In this document: one piece after another, positions 8,512 through 18,285 of the stretch
How the letters are laid out: every line of letters starts with the position of its first letter
Position numbering within the stretch: the stretch's first letter is position 1
Origin: Prochlorococcus sp. scB245a_519A13
GTDB taxonomy: Bacteria > Cyanobacteriota > Cyanobacteriia > PCC-6307 > Cyanobiaceae
Direction of reading: 5' to 3'
Assembly: GCA_000634415.1 (NCBI GenBank)
Contig: JFNH01000001.1
Coordinates: forward strand, 1-33,979
DNA length: 33,979 nucleotides
The notes under the pieces: generated by a model
Told to the model about the DNA's origin: nothing
The model's database searches: none
The model's input: only the letters and a program-made list of their open reading frames with translations
Program-made: the position numbers and the translations under genes

Positions 8512-9219
8512 TTGAAATTACCTAAAGAAATTTTATTAAGTGAATTACTAAATTATAGTGTTAAGGGCAATATGGCCCTTAATTATGGAAATGGTGAAAA
8601 TGTTTGGATGCACCCTCCAGTTCACCGGATTTTAGGTTGGTATTCTCGTCCTTCAAATTTTGATTTAAAAAGGAATGTTTGGCGATTAAATCAAATTACT
8701 CAAATAATAGATAATGAAATTTATGTCAAAGGTGATCCAGCTATCTCGGATTTAGCAACTTTAAATAGATTCCCAACTTTAATAGAAGCTAATCTTATAA
8801 ATATAAATGGATCAAAAATAGGAGTCATTGCAGATTTTTTATTTGAAATTAAAACGGGAAAAATTAAATATTACTTAGTTTCTAGATCTAATCCTAAGAT
8901 TCCAGGTTCTAGTAGATGGAAATTAACTATTGATAATATCAATGACCAACAACCGGGATTGGTATTTTGTGAAAGTAATTCTTTAAATGAGTTATCTTTA
9001 ATAAAATCAAGTATTAAAAATGAATTTATGCAAAAAGGGAAAAAAATTTTTGATAGGTTTGATGATATGAAAAATATTGCTTCTAATAGATTAGAGGAAT
9101 GGCTTGAAGAAGATGAAGATATTAGCCAAAACTCAGATTTTAAACAAAAAAGTTTTTATAATAGTGACAAAACACCTATACCGTTTAGTGAAAAAAAAGA
9201 AGATGACCCTTGGATATAA
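8512..9219 (+). CDS. PRC-barrel domain protein
   Basis: A 235-residue soluble protein. The middle part, about residues 80-145, has the PRC-barrel look: a VKGDPAISDLATLNRFPTL lead-in, then INGSKIGVIADFLFEIKTGKIKYYLVSRS, with the alternating strands and conserved Gly turn of that fold. The C-terminal third is charged, with a run of Glu/Asp, and probably disordered, ending in DDPWI. The chosen start is a TTG one base after the dnaN stop; the first in-frame ATG is about 19 codons later and would drop well-formed sequence, but I cannot exclude it. Its tight position between dnaN and purL suggests cotranscription. PRC barrels occur in RimM and photosystem H subunits; the role here is unknown. Confidence 0.82.
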   Translation: MKLPKEILLSELLNYSVKGNMALNYGNGENVWMHPPVHRILGWYSRPSNFDLKRNVWRLNQITQIIDNEIYVKGDPAISDLATLNRFPTLIEANLININGSKIGVIADFLFEIKTGKIKYYLVSRSNPKIPGSSRWKLTIDNINDQQPGLVFCESNSLNELSLIKSSIKNEFMQKGKKIFDRFDDMKNIASNRLEEWLEEDEDISQNSDFKQKSFYNSDKTPIPFSEKKEDDPWI

Positions 9220-9222
9220 ATA

Positions 9223-11562
9223 ATGATAAATCAAGAAAATAATGATCTATATGATCTTAATGAAGCACTACAAGTTGAAAATTTAACACTTAATGATTAC
9301 GAAGAAATTTGCAAAAGATTAAAGAGAAAACCTAATAGAACGGAATTAGGCATGTTTGGGGTTATGTGGTCTGAACATTGTTGTTATAGAAATTCAAAAC
9401 CTTTACTATCTAAGTTTCCCACTAAAGGTAAAAATGTTTTAGTTGGACCTGGAGAAAATGCTGGCGTTATTGATGTTGGAAATAATCAAAAACTTGTTTT
9501 TAAAATAGAAAGTCATAATCATCCTTCTGCTATTGAACCTTTCCAAGGCGCAGCAACAGGTGTAGGAGGGATTTTAAGAGATATATTTACAATGGGTGCA
9601 AGGCCAATCGCAGTCTTGAATTCATTAAGATTCGGTAACCTTGATAAATCATCAAATGTTGATTTGCTACGAGGAGTTGTATCCGGTATTGCACATTATG
9701 GAAATTGTGTAGGTGTGCCTACTATTGGAGGTGAAATTGACTTCGATGATAGTTACTCTGGAAATCCTCTAGTGAATGTTATGGCTTTAGGACTTTTAGA
9801 GACCGAGGAAATCGTTTGTTCTGGAGCAAAAAATGTAGGATCACCAGTGTTATATGTTGGTAATACAACTGGCAGAGATGGTGTTGGTGGTGCTAGTTTT
9901 GCTAGTTCAGAATTAACTACAGCTTCATTGGATGATAGACCTGCAGTTCAGGTAGGTGATCCATTTGTTGAGAAAAGTCTTATTGAAGCTTGTTTGGATG
10001 CTTTCAAGACAGGGGATGTAATTGCAGCTCAAGATATGGGTGCTGCAGGTTTAACATGCAGTAGCGCAGAAATGGCCGCAAATGGAAATTTAGGGATATC
10101 TATTGATTTAGATTTGGTCCCTTCTAGAGAAGATGATATGTCTTCATACCAATATTTATTATCTGAATCGCAAGAAAGAATGTTGTTTGTTGTTAAGGAA
10201 GAAAAAATTAATGAACTTATTGAAAAATTTAATAAATGGGGATTATATGCCAGTGTTATTGGTGAAGTGATAAGAACTAATGAGGTAATTATTTCTCATA
10301 AAGGTAAAATTGTGGCCCAAATACCTACTTCTGCCTTATCTGATGATACTCCTGTAAATTTTCACAATGAGATTAATAATCCACCCGATGAGCTTTTAAA
10401 TAAATGGGAATGGAAAGAAAATGATTTACCAGAAATTTACGAGCAAAAAATATTTTCATTGAAGGAAAATAAGAATTTTTCCTTTTCAGAAATCATTTTA
10501 AAACTACTCTCTAATCCATCAATAGCTTCTAAAAGATGGATTTATAAACAATATGACTCTCAAGTACAAGCAAATACAGTATTTACACCCGGAAAATCAG
10601 ATGCAGCAGTAGTAAGACTTAGGGAACAAAATAAAAAAAATAAAAGTAAAGTATTTTCTGGTGTCGCTGCTTCAGTTGATTGCAATAGTAGATGGGTTGC
10701 GCTTGATCCTTTTAGAGGATCTATCGCTGCTGTTGCAGAGTCCGCTAGAAATGTTAGTTGTGTTGGTGCTGAACCAATAGCAATTACAAATAATTTAAAT
10801 TTTTCTTCCCCTGAGAATGCAATAGGCTATTGGCAACTGTCATCTTCATGTAATGGAATTGCTGAAGCCTGTAAAGCTTTAGAAACTCCTGTTACGGGAG
10901 GTAATGTATCTTTATATAATGAATCAAAAAATAAAGATAATCTAATTACTCCTATCAATCCTACCCCTGTTATTGGAATGGTTGGAAAAATAGATAATGT
11001 TGAAAAAGCTATAAGTAGTGAATGGAAAAATATTGAAGATCAAATTTGGTTAATTGGTTCTTCCAAATCAGAAGTAAAAATTGCAGCTAGTTCTTATCTT
11101 GAATATTTTCATGGAGAAATTACAGGTCGGCCTCCAAAAATAGATTTGTTGGATGAAAAGTTTTGTCAAAGCTTTTTAAGAAATGCGATTTTAAATAGTC
11201 TTGTAGTTTCTTCTCACGATGTAAGCGATGGAGGTTTAGCTATAGCTTTAGCAGAGTCTTGTATTTTGTCCGCAATGGGAGCAACTATAGAATTAGAGAA
11301 AGATTTAAATAGAGTTGATAATTTATTGTTTGCCGAAGGAGGGTCAAGAATTATTTTCTCAATTAGTAAAATGAGACAAAATGAATGGTTTAATTATTTA
11401 AAACAAAATCAAATAAATTTCCCATCAAGTGTTTATGTAAAAAAAATAGGATACGTATCTAGTGACACACTGAAGATAAAAATCAACGAAAAAAATATTT
11501 GCAATATTAGGGTTGAGGAATTAACCGAAAAATTTAATAATAGTATTTCAGATTACTTTTAA
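9223..11562 (+). CDS. purL: Phosphoribosylformylglycinamidine synthase, PurL subunit
   Basis: Catalyses ATP-dependent conversion of FGAR to FGAM in purine synthesis. The 779-residue size is that of small PurL, which works with separate PurS and PurQ; neither is in this window. Motifs: [13 protein letters not shown] around residues 48-60 with the conserved His52, [21 protein letters not shown] at 96-116 (metal and nucleotide binding), AQDMGAAGL near 270, ASVDCNSRW near 485 and [16 protein letters not shown] near 665, the repeated-half signature of the PurM/PurL superfamily. It starts 3 bp after the PRC-barrel gene stop and is followed 47 bp later by purF, so purine genes are clustered. Confidence 0.97.
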   Translation: MINQENNDLYDLNEALQVENLTLNDYEEICKRLKRKPNRTELGMFGVMWSEHCCYRNSKPLLSKFPTKGKNVLVGPGENAGVIDVGNNQKLVFKIESHNHPSAIEPFQGAATGVGGILRDIFTMGARPIAVLNSLRFGNLDKSSNVDLLRGVVSGIAHYGNCVGVPTIGGEIDFDDSYSGNPLVNVMALGLLETEEIVCSGAKNVGSPVLYVGNTTGRDGVGGASFASSELTTASLDDRPAVQVGDPFVEKSLIEACLDAFKTGDVIAAQDMGAAGLTCSSAEMAANGNLGISIDLDLVPSREDDMSSYQYLLSESQERMLFVVKEEKINELIEKFNKWGLYASVIGEVIRTNEVIISHKGKIVAQIPTSALSDDTPVNFHNEINNPPDELLNKWEWKENDLPEIYEQKIFSLKENKNFSFSEIILKLLSNPSIASKRWIYKQYDSQVQANTVFTPGKSDAAVVRLREQNKKNKSKVFSGVAASVDCNSRWVALDPFRGSIAAVAESARNVSCVGAEPIAITNNLNFSSPENAIGYWQLSSSCNGIAEACKALETPVTGGNVSLYNESKNKDNLITPINPTPVIGMVGKIDNVEKAISSEWKNIEDQIWLIGSSKSEVKIAASSYLEYFHGEITGRPPKIDLLDEKFCQSFLRNAILNSLVVSSHDVSDGGLAIALAESCILSAMGATIELEKDLNRVDNLLFAEGGSRIIFSISKMRQNEWFNYLKQNQINFPSSVYVKKIGYVSSDTLKIKINEKNICNIRVEELTEKFNNSISDYF

Positions 11563-11609
11563 ATATGAAAAACATTTCTCAACTATTAATCATTTTAAGA
11601 TATTAAGTT

Positions 11610-13070
11610 ATGTGCGGAATAGTTGGAATCGTTTCCTCAAATGATGTAAATCAACAAATTTACGATAGTCTTTTGCTTTTGCAGCATAGAGGTCAAGACT
11701 CAACAGGTATAGCAACAATGGAAAATACTGTTTTTCATATACATAAGGTTAAAGGTCAGGTTAATACTGCTTATAGGACTAGAGATATGAGGAATTTAAT
11801 TGGCAAAATTGGATTGGGTCATGTTAGGTATGCAACAAAGGGATCAGCAGAAAGTGTAGAAGAAGCACAGCCTTTTTATGTTAATGCTCCTTATGGAATT
11901 GTTTTGATACATAATGGAAATTTGACTAATACCAGAGATTTAGAAAAACAGTTATTTAATGTCGATAAGCGGCATACAAATTCTTCAAGTGATACTGAAA
12001 TGTTGTTAAATGTATTTGCGACAGAATTACAGGAACAAATTCATAATCAAGAATTAGAGCCTGATATTATTTTTAATGCGGTCGAATCTTTACATAAAAG
12101 AATTCAGGGATCATATGCTTCAATTGCATTGATTTCAGGACATGGTTTACTAGCATTTAGAGATCCTTTTGGTATTAGGCCTTTAGTCATAGGGAAAAGA
12201 TTTTCATTAACTACAAAAAAAGAAGAATGGATGGTTGCAAGTGAATCTTTAGTCCTCGAGAATAATGATTATGAAGTAGTGAGAGATGTAGATCCAGGAG
12301 AAGCTGTTTTTATAAATCTTAATGGGGAGTTTTTCTCTAAGCAATGTTCTGAAAATCCAATGTTATTCCCCTGTGCTTTTGAATATGTTTACTTAGCTAG
12401 GCCAGATTCAATTATGAATGGAATTTCAGTTTATAAAGCCCGTTTAAAGATGGGAGATTATTTAGCAGAAACAATAAAAGAAACAATCAATTCTGGAGAT
12501 ATTGATGTAGTTATGCCTATTCCTGATTCCTCTCGACCCGCGGCAATGCAAGTTGCAAGAGAGTTAGGGATAGAATATAGGGAAGGTTTTTTCAAAAATA
12601 GATATGTTGGCAGAACATTCATAATGCCTGGTCAGCAGAAACGTAAGAAATCTGTAAGGCAAAAATTAAATGCTATGAGTGCGGAGTTTAAAAATAAAAA
12701 TGTATTAATTGTTGATGATTCAATAGTAAGAGGTACTACTTCAAAAGAAATTGTCCAGATGGCTAAAGATGCAGGAGCAAATAAAGTTTTTTTTACATCA
12801 GCAGCTCCCCCTGTTCGTTATCCTCATGTTTATGGAATTAATATGCCTAATAGAGATGAATTAATAGCTCATAATAGGACAATAAGTGAAATCGCAGATA
12901 AACTTGAAATTGATAATCTTGTTTATCAAAGTGTTGAAAGTTTGCGTAAATCTATAATTGGTGATTCTCCTATTAAAGGTTTAGAGATGAGTTGTTTTAC
13001 TGGTGATTATGTAACTGGCACAGTAAATCAAGAATACTTAAATTGGGTTGAAAATGAATATAAATCTTAG
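11610..13070 (+). CDS. purF: Amidophosphoribosyltransferase
   Basis: First committed enzyme of purine synthesis: PRPP plus glutamine to phosphoribosylamine. The 486 residues begin MCGIVGIV, so Cys2 is exposed after Met removal and no propeptide is present. [10 protein letters not shown] and GHVRYAT mark the Ntn glutaminase domain; [13 protein letters not shown] at 365-377 is the PRPP loop. In Bacillus-type PurF an Fe-S cluster is held by four Cys. Here only C255 (PCAFEYVY) and C462 (SCFTGDY) align by eye; the other two places have H406 (PHVYG) and E459 (GLEMS). It thus looks cluster-free, as in E. coli. The stop overlaps the convergent gyrA-like gene by 4 bp. Confidence 0.97.
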   Translation: MCGIVGIVSSNDVNQQIYDSLLLLQHRGQDSTGIATMENTVFHIHKVKGQVNTAYRTRDMRNLIGKIGLGHVRYATKGSAESVEEAQPFYVNAPYGIVLIHNGNLTNTRDLEKQLFNVDKRHTNSSSDTEMLLNVFATELQEQIHNQELEPDIIFNAVESLHKRIQGSYASIALISGHGLLAFRDPFGIRPLVIGKRFSLTTKKEEWMVASESLVLENNDYEVVRDVDPGEAVFINLNGEFFSKQCSENPMLFPCAFEYVYLARPDSIMNGISVYKARLKMGDYLAETIKETINSGDIDVVMPIPDSSRPAAMQVARELGIEYREGFFKNRYVGRTFIMPGQQKRKKSVRQKLNAMSAEFKNKNVLIVDDSIVRGTTSKEIVQMAKDAGANKVFFTSAAPPVRYPHVYGINMPNRDELIAHNRTISEIADKLEIDNLVYQSVESLRKSIIGDSPIKGLEMSCFTGDYVTGTVNQEYLNWVENEYKS

Positions 13071-15508
13071 TCGAGAAAGTTTTCAAGTCGGAAACAATTT
13101 TCAAGGTATTCATCATTATCTAATTTTAAAAAATCAATTAAAAAGGTTGATTTGTTGGATTTGAAATTTAATTTATTTAGGTCTAATCTTGCCGATTTAT
13201 TTCTATTAGTTTCAATATCAAGGTAATGGTTACTTGCCATTATTTTTAGGAAGTAATCGTTTTTAAGTTGTGTTTTTTCATTCAAATATCCTAAGCTGTA
13301 TTCATTTGAGCAGTAAATTTCATTAGTATTTATGCAAAAGATTTTTCCATGTTTAGATATTAAAAAAATATTTTCTCCATCATGAAATGTACAACAAGAA
13401 ACGATTTTTTCAGATGGTAAAAGTTTTGCAATTATTAACCCTTGGGATTGTTTAGAAGTTGGCGTTAAAAATTTATTTGATAAATTAAATTTAAAAATTC
13501 TTCCTATCGAGGTTAATACTATTAAATCTTTGTTTTCATTAGAAATAAAAGAATCAATTGTTTTTAAATCATTTTTTAATTTTGTAATAGTGAAAGATCT
13601 ATTGCTTTTAATCATATCTTCATCAAATAAAACTTTTTTAAATCTTCCATCTGAATTTAATATGCATAAATAATTTCTAGTTTCTTTTTTAATTGAATGA
13701 AAATTTATTATTTCACTAGGATGAATATTTCCAAGTATTTTATTATCTAATTTATAATCTTTATTAATACTTGATTCCCAATCAATGTTAAATACTTTTC
13801 CCGTATTTGTGATTCCAATTAATTTTATATTTTTGTCAATATTACATATAAATTTTTGAATATTTTTATTATCTATAATTTTATTTACAACCTCAAATGA
13901 TTTCTTGTAATTACTTAAAATCATCCTTTTTAAATAAAGTCTATTATCTATGTATAATTTTGTTTTTTTATTTATAAAGTCTTCTAATATTTGATTATTA
14001 AGCGTTTCTAATTCTTCATTTTGATTTATATTTTTTATTATTTTTGTTTTACGTATAATATTGTATTTTTTCTTTAATATTAATAATTCCTCTATGAGTA
14101 ATTTAAGTAATAATTCTCTTTCGTTCAATAATGTTTGAAAATAATTCTTTTTTTCTTCTAAATTTTTTATATCGTTATAAATTTGCTTTTTCTCTAGATT
14201 TGTTAATTTTTTTAGTGGCATATCTAAAACTGAATTTGCTTGTTTTTCACTCATGAAAAAATTTTCTACTAATTTTGATTTAGCTTGCGAAGAATTTTCT
14301 GATTCTTCAATAATTGCTATTACTTTTTTTATGTTTTTTGTAGCTTTAGCTAAACCTTCTGATATTTCTAGTTTATCAAGGGTATTTTTTAGAAAATAAA
14401 AAGTTCTTTTTCTAATTGTTTCTTCTCTAAATTCAAGAAAATAGTTGAGATATTTTTTCAGATTTAGTTTTACAGGCTTGCCTTTAATCAAAGCTAAGAA
14501 TATTGCGCCAAAGTTTGTTTGGAGAGTTGTTTTTTTATATAAATTAGAAATAACAAGTTCAGAATTAGAATCTTTTTTTAGTTCTATTACAATCCTCATT
14601 CCATCTCTGTCGCTCTCATCTCTAATATCAGAAATTCCAATAATCTTGCCTGAATTAACAAGTTCTGCGAGTTTTTCAATCCAACCTGCTTTATTAATTT
14701 GGTAAGGAAGTTCAGTAATGATTATTGCATTCTTCTTATGTTTTCCTTTGCCCAAATTTACCTCTTCCGTATTTACAACTCCTCTTATAGTTATAGATCC
14801 TTTTCCAGTTTGATAAAGTTCTTCTATTGCACGACTATAAATTAATTCTCCGCCTGTAGGAAAATCAGGTCCTTTGATAATGTTAGAAAGTTTTTTATCG
14901 CTAATATCTTTATTTTTAACTAAGGCAACTAAACCATCTACAATTTCTCCTAGATTGTGAGGCGGAATATTTGTTGCCATGCCAACAGCAATACCTGATG
15001 AGCCGTTCAATAATAAAAATGGAAGTTGGGCTGGAAGTACATCTGGTTCTTTCTGAGAACCGTCAAAATTATTTGAAAAGCTTACTGTTTCTGATGCAAT
15101 TTCTTCAAGAAATCCTTTATGAGCTATAGGAGCTAATCTAGTCTCAGTATATCTCATTGCTGCTGGCGGATCATTATCCACAGATCCAAAATTCCCATGG
15201 CCGTCAAGAGTAGGATATTTAGTTGAGAAATTTTGCACTAACTTCACTAATGCATCATAAACTGCTTGATCTCCATGAGGATGGTATTTTCCAAGTACAT
15301 CTCCAACAACTCTTGCACATTTCCTAAATGGTTTATCAGGAGTTAAACCTAATTCGTGCATCGCAAATATGATTCTTCTTTGTACAGGCTTTAGACCATC
15401 TCTTGCATCAGGCAACGCACGTCCAACTATGACGCTCATCGCATACTCCAAATAAGAACGTTGCATTTCTTCTTGAAGCGAGATGGAAGTGAATTTTTTC
15501 TTATCCAT
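13067..15508 (-). CDS. Type IIA topoisomerase A subunit, GyrA/ParC-like paralogue
   Basis: The DNA-breaking subunit of a gyrase or topoisomerase IV-like enzyme. 813 residues. The N-terminal half is well conserved: [12 protein letters not shown] at 35-46, the HPHGD loop at 76-80 and RYTETRLA with catalytic Tyr120. The C-terminal half is much less conserved, Lys/Asn/Ile-rich, with beta-pinwheel-like repeats (for example [31 protein letters not shown]), but no QRRGGKG-type GyrA box, so DNA wrapping and negative supercoiling are doubtful. The residue after HPHGD, a main quinolone-resistance site (Ser in E. coli GyrA/ParC), is Gln81. My recollection is that these genomes hold another, true gyrA elsewhere. 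No gyrB/parE partner is in this window. Confidence 0.9.
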   Translation of the reverse strand: MDKKKFTSISLQEEMQRSYLEYAMSVIVGRALPDARDGLKPVQRRIIFAMHELGLTPDKPFRKCARVVGDVLGKYHPHGDQAVYDALVKLVQNFSTKYPTLDGHGNFGSVDNDPPAAMRYTETRLAPIAHKGFLEEIASETVSFSNNFDGSQKEPDVLPAQLPFLLLNGSSGIAVGMATNIPPHNLGEIVDGLVALVKNKDISDKKLSNIIKGPDFPTGGELIYSRAIEELYQTGKGSITIRGVVNTEEVNLGKGKHKKNAIIITELPYQINKAGWIEKLAELVNSGKIIGISDIRDESDRDGMRIVIELKKDSNSELVISNLYKKTTLQTNFGAIFLALIKGKPVKLNLKKYLNYFLEFREETIRKRTFYFLKNTLDKLEISEGLAKATKNIKKVIAIIEESENSSQAKSKLVENFFMSEKQANSVLDMPLKKLTNLEKKQIYNDIKNLEEKKNYFQTLLNERELLLKLLIEELLILKKKYNIIRKTKIIKNINQNEELETLNNQILEDFINKKTKLYIDNRLYLKRMILSNYKKSFEVVNKIIDNKNIQKFICNIDKNIKLIGITNTGKVFNIDWESSINKDYKLDNKILGNIHPSEIINFHSIKKETRNYLCILNSDGRFKKVLFDEDMIKSNRSFTITKLKNDLKTIDSFISNENKDLIVLTSIGRIFKFNLSNKFLTPTSKQSQGLIIAKLLPSEKIVSCCTFHDGENIFLISKHGKIFCINTNEIYCSNEYSLGYLNEKTQLKNDYFLKIMASNHYLDIETNRNKSARLDLNKLNFKSNKSTFLIDFLKLDNDEYLENCFRLENFLD

Positions 15509-15556
15509 TAGAGCGCAAAATTAAATTATTATTAATTAACTAAATTAAGACTAATA

Positions 15557-15574
15557 GGTAAAACAATATTTACC
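15557..15574. promoter_or_regulatory. Short inverted repeat upstream of the gyrA-like gene
   Basis: GGTAAA at 15557-15562 and TTTACC at 15569-15574 form a perfect 6-bp inverted repeat with a 6-base spacer, about 49 bp upstream of the gyrA-like start codon and 12 bp after the TPR gene's stop. It could be an operator or a weak hairpin; there is no T-run for an intrinsic terminator. Chance is quite possible. Confidence 0.25.
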
Positions 15575-15585
15575 AGTATTGAACA

Positions 15586-16449
15586 TTAAGATGATTTACT
15601 TATTTTGGATTTTGCCAGTATTACATCTTTTTTTAATTGTTTATTTTGTAAAAGAATTTCTGTAGAAGTTTGTAATTTTTCTCCCCATAATTGTTCTTTT
15701 CTATAATCATAATTAACATATTTAGGATCTTTACCCAAAGCTTTTTTTGCTAGCTGAATTGCTAATTTATTATTTTGGATATTCATACATGAGGCTAGGC
15801 CTAGTAATGGTTCCGCATTCTCCTCGATTGAGATTGCACTTCTAAAAAGTTTGATAGCGAGATCCACTTTGTTTTTTTCGAAATAAGCTAAACCTTGATT
15901 ATTTATTGCTTGCCAGAAATCAGGCTTGATTTTTATAGATTTATCAAACAATTCAATAGCTCCTAAATAATTTTTTTCCATTAATAAAATATTTCCTAAT
16001 TGAAAAATAGCTTTGTGGTTATTGGGCTCAATCTTTATTCCTTTTTCTAAAGCATTCTTTGCTTTTGTCTGTTGGGAAATTTTTAAGTAAATATTACTTT
16101 TAGCAAAATATATTTCGCTATTATTTGAATTGATCTGTTCCGCTTTATTTAAAGAATTTAATGCGTTTTTGTATTCTTTGTTAACTATTTGTGCTTCAGC
16201 CAAAATCAGCCAAAGTTTTTCATCTTTTGCATTTATTTTTACTGCTAATTTGGCTAAGTTAAGACTGTCTTCATATTGACCAAAATAAAGTAGTTGATAT
16301 GCATTTTTGCCAATATATAAACTTTGCTTTTGTAAATTTTTTATTGTTGGGAAATAATAATAGGGAACTATTGCTCGAACCATTTCTATTTGAAAAAAAT
16401 TAAAACAGATCAAGGAGGTCCAGATTGTTTTTTTAAAAAAAGACTTCAT
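15586..16449 (-). CDS. Exported tetratricopeptide-repeat protein
   Basis: A 287-residue TPR protein. The N terminus (KSFFKK, then a hydrophobic run IWTSLICFNFF and a small-residue site near VRA) looks like a signal peptide or membrane anchor, placing the repeats outside the cytoplasm. Five or more 34-residue helix pairs follow, for example KLWLILAEAQIVNKEYKNAL, IYFAKSNIYLKISQQTKAK, AIFQLGNILLMEKNYLGAI and AINNQGLAYFEKNKVDLAI, with the usual Gly/Ala/Tyr and final Pro pattern. TPR arrays mediate protein contacts, so a partner role is likely but unidentified. The start overlaps the queG stop as ATGA, so the two are translationally coupled. It ends 77 bp before the gyrA-like gene begins. Confidence 0.87.
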   Translation of the reverse strand: MKSFFKKTIWTSLICFNFFQIEMVRAIVPYYYFPTIKNLQKQSLYIGKNAYQLLYFGQYEDSLNLAKLAVKINAKDEKLWLILAEAQIVNKEYKNALNSLNKAEQINSNNSEIYFAKSNIYLKISQQTKAKNALEKGIKIEPNNHKAIFQLGNILLMEKNYLGAIELFDKSIKIKPDFWQAINNQGLAYFEKNKVDLAIKLFRSAISIEENAEPLLGLASCMNIQNNKLAIQLAKKALGKDPKYVNYDYRKEQLWGEKLQTSTEILLQNKQLKKDVILAKSKISKSS

Positions 16450-17402
16450 AGTTTAATTTTTTTATTCTTTATATTTGCTTGTATATTTCTTTTCCACATC
16501 CATGGTTTAATTCTTTTTAAAGTAGTTCCTTTAAGATTTTCTTGCCACGTTTTGTCGTCCCAATTGAGGGACTCAATATTAAGATTTTTAATCCATTCCT
16601 TCGGTGTGGTTTCATGATTATTGTTGTATGGCACTGATTTATTCCATGGACAAACATCTTGACAAATATCACATCCTGCAACCCATCCACCTAAATTTTT
16701 TTCAATTTTCTTCGGAATAGTTTTATCTCTGCTCTCTATTGTGTGATACGCAATGCATAAATCTGATTGTATTACAAATGGTTCTACAATGGCCTTTGTG
16801 GGACAATGTTCAATACAAATATCACATTTTCCACAGAGTGATTGATGAGGTTTATCTGGGATTAAATCTTTTGTGAGAATCATAAAACCTAAAGTAAACC
16901 AAGAACCATTTTTTTTGCTGATTAAATTACTATTTTTACCTATCCAACCAATCCCTGCTTCCTCTGCCCATGCTTTTTCAAGAAGAGGAGAGGTATCAAC
17001 ACATATTTTCCATTTGCAATCAGGTATTTCTATGTTTATCCATTTACCAATATTCTTTAATTTTTTGTGAATCACTTTATGATAATCCTCACCTTGGCTA
17101 AATTTAGCTACCTTGAGGAAATTGTTGTTGCTATTTTGTGAATTAATGTAAGTAAATCCAACGCTTAAAACACTTTTTGCATCTTCAAAAAGTGAGCCTA
17201 TATTTTTTCTTTTTTCTGCTTCCATCCATTTCATTTCAGCATGATAATTATTTGACAACCATCTTTCTAATGCATTAGTTCTTAATTTTACTCGCGAACT
17301 ACCTGGGATTGAAGCTATTCCTGCAACTGTAAAACCCTCAAAAATAGCTCTTTCTTTTAATTTTCTACTTATTTCTTTTTTGTCTTGAATCGTATCAATC
17401 AT
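16446..17402 (-). CDS. queG: Epoxyqueuosine reductase
   Basis: Reduces epoxyqueuosine to queuosine in tRNA wobble position 34; the known family uses cobalamin and two [4Fe-4S] clusters. At 318 residues it is shorter than E. coli or Bacillus QueG (about 380), ending soon after the second cluster, so the C-terminal tRNA-binding HEAT-like section is reduced or absent. CVDTSPLLEKAWAEEAG holds the catalytic Asp (D136), followed by GIGWIGKNSNLI. Cluster ligands are C190, C193, C196, C200 and C244, C247, C251, with C216 between them. It is coupled to the TPR gene by a 4-base ATGA overlap and is divergent from the DUF502 gene 145 bp away. Confidence 0.95.
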   Translation of the reverse strand: MIDTIQDKKEISRKLKERAIFEGFTVAGIASIPGSSRVKLRTNALERWLSNNYHAEMKWMEAEKRKNIGSLFEDAKSVLSVGFTYINSQNSNNNFLKVAKFSQGEDYHKVIHKKLKNIGKWINIEIPDCKWKICVDTSPLLEKAWAEEAGIGWIGKNSNLISKKNGSWFTLGFMILTKDLIPDKPHQSLCGKCDICIEHCPTKAIVEPFVIQSDLCIAYHTIESRDKTIPKKIEKNLGGWVAGCDICQDVCPWNKSVPYNNNHETTPKEWIKNLNIESLNWDDKTWQENLKGTTLKRIKPWMWKRNIQANIKNKKIKL

Positions 17403-17547
17403 TTCTTTTTCTTTATAGCATTTCTTTTAAAAGTCATGTTTAGGATAAAAAACTTATAAATAAAATAGATATATTTAAGAAAAATATATCCTAACTTAGT
17501 AAAAACAGTTAAATTATTAGTAAAGTTAGTATAGTTAAAACGTTATT
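17403..17547. promoter_or_regulatory. Divergent promoter region between queG and the DUF502 gene
   Basis: A 145-bp non-coding, mostly A+T gap between two divergent starts, so it should hold promoters for both. TATAGT at 17530-17535 (plus) is a -10-like hexamer but lies only 12 bp before the chosen TTG, so its message would be nearly leaderless. I see no clear -35 or operator. Confidence 0.4.
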
Positions 17548-18282
17548 TTGGTTGAATCTAATCAAAATCAAGATTCGAATTTAGGATCTAGGCTTCAACA
17601 AGATCTCAAAAATGATCTTATTGCTGGGTTGTTAGTTGTAATACCCTTAGCAACAACAATCTGGCTGTCATCATTAGTTAGCAAATTTGTTTTAACGTTA
17701 GTTACTTCAGTTCCAAAGCAATTAAATCCTTTTATTACTTTAAATCCTTTATTACAAGATTTAATTAATCTCACCTTAGGTCTAACTGTTCCTTTATTAG
17801 CTATTTTGCTTATAGGTTTGATGGCGAGAAATTTTGTAGGAAGATGGTTATTAGAATTTGGAGAGGGTACTTTATCAAAAATCCCAGTAGCTGGAGCGGT
17901 TTATAAAACTCTTAAACAATTGCTAGAAACTTTCTTAAGTAATAAATCCAATAGATTTAGACGAGTTGTTTTAGTTGAATATCCTCGTGAAGGACTATAT
18001 AGTGTAGGCTTTGTAACTGGAGACGTAGGAGCTTCTCTACAGCCAGAATTGGAAGAAAACTTACTTAGTGTTTTCATTCCTACAGCACCAAATCCAACGA
18101 CTGGCTGGTACACACTCGTTCCTGAGTCCTCTGTTAAGGATTTGGATATTTCTGTTGAAGATGCTTTTAAAACAATAATTTCTGCTGGCATAGTTAATCC
18201 AGATGAGAAAAATAACACCACAAATCCAACATTTTCAAAATTGTTTTCTCAATTACGCGCTTCTACTAATACTTCTTCTTAA
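17548..18282 (+). CDS. DUF502-family membrane protein
   Basis: A 244-residue protein of the widespread DUF502 family. Two membrane segments are visible, about residues 25-52 (LIAGLLVVIPLATTIWLSSLV) and 73-99 (TLGLTVPLLAILLIGLMARN). KIPVAGAVYKTLKQLLETF and VEYPREGLYSVGFVTGD, then VFIPTAPNPTTGWY, are the family hallmarks. The chosen start is TTG, since no ATG occurs before the second membrane segment and the sequence from TTG is natural (VESNQNQDSNLGS). The message seems to continue into nusB with a 3-bp gap. The molecular role is unknown; I infer only inner or thylakoid membrane location. The family assignment is confident from the motifs. Confidence 0.87.
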   Translation: MVESNQNQDSNLGSRLQQDLKNDLIAGLLVVIPLATTIWLSSLVSKFVLTLVTSVPKQLNPFITLNPLLQDLINLTLGLTVPLLAILLIGLMARNFVGRWLLEFGEGTLSKIPVAGAVYKTLKQLLETFLSNKSNRFRRVVLVEYPREGLYSVGFVTGDVGASLQPELEENLLSVFIPTAPNPTTGWYTLVPESSVKDLDISVEDAFKTIISAGIVNPDEKNNTTNPTFSKLFSQLRASTNTSS

Positions 18283-18285
18283 TTG

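Noticed and set aside
14445-14705. An 86-codon plus-strand frame inside the gyrA-like gene
   Set aside because: Antisense to a highly conserved part of the topoisomerase; no independent signal.
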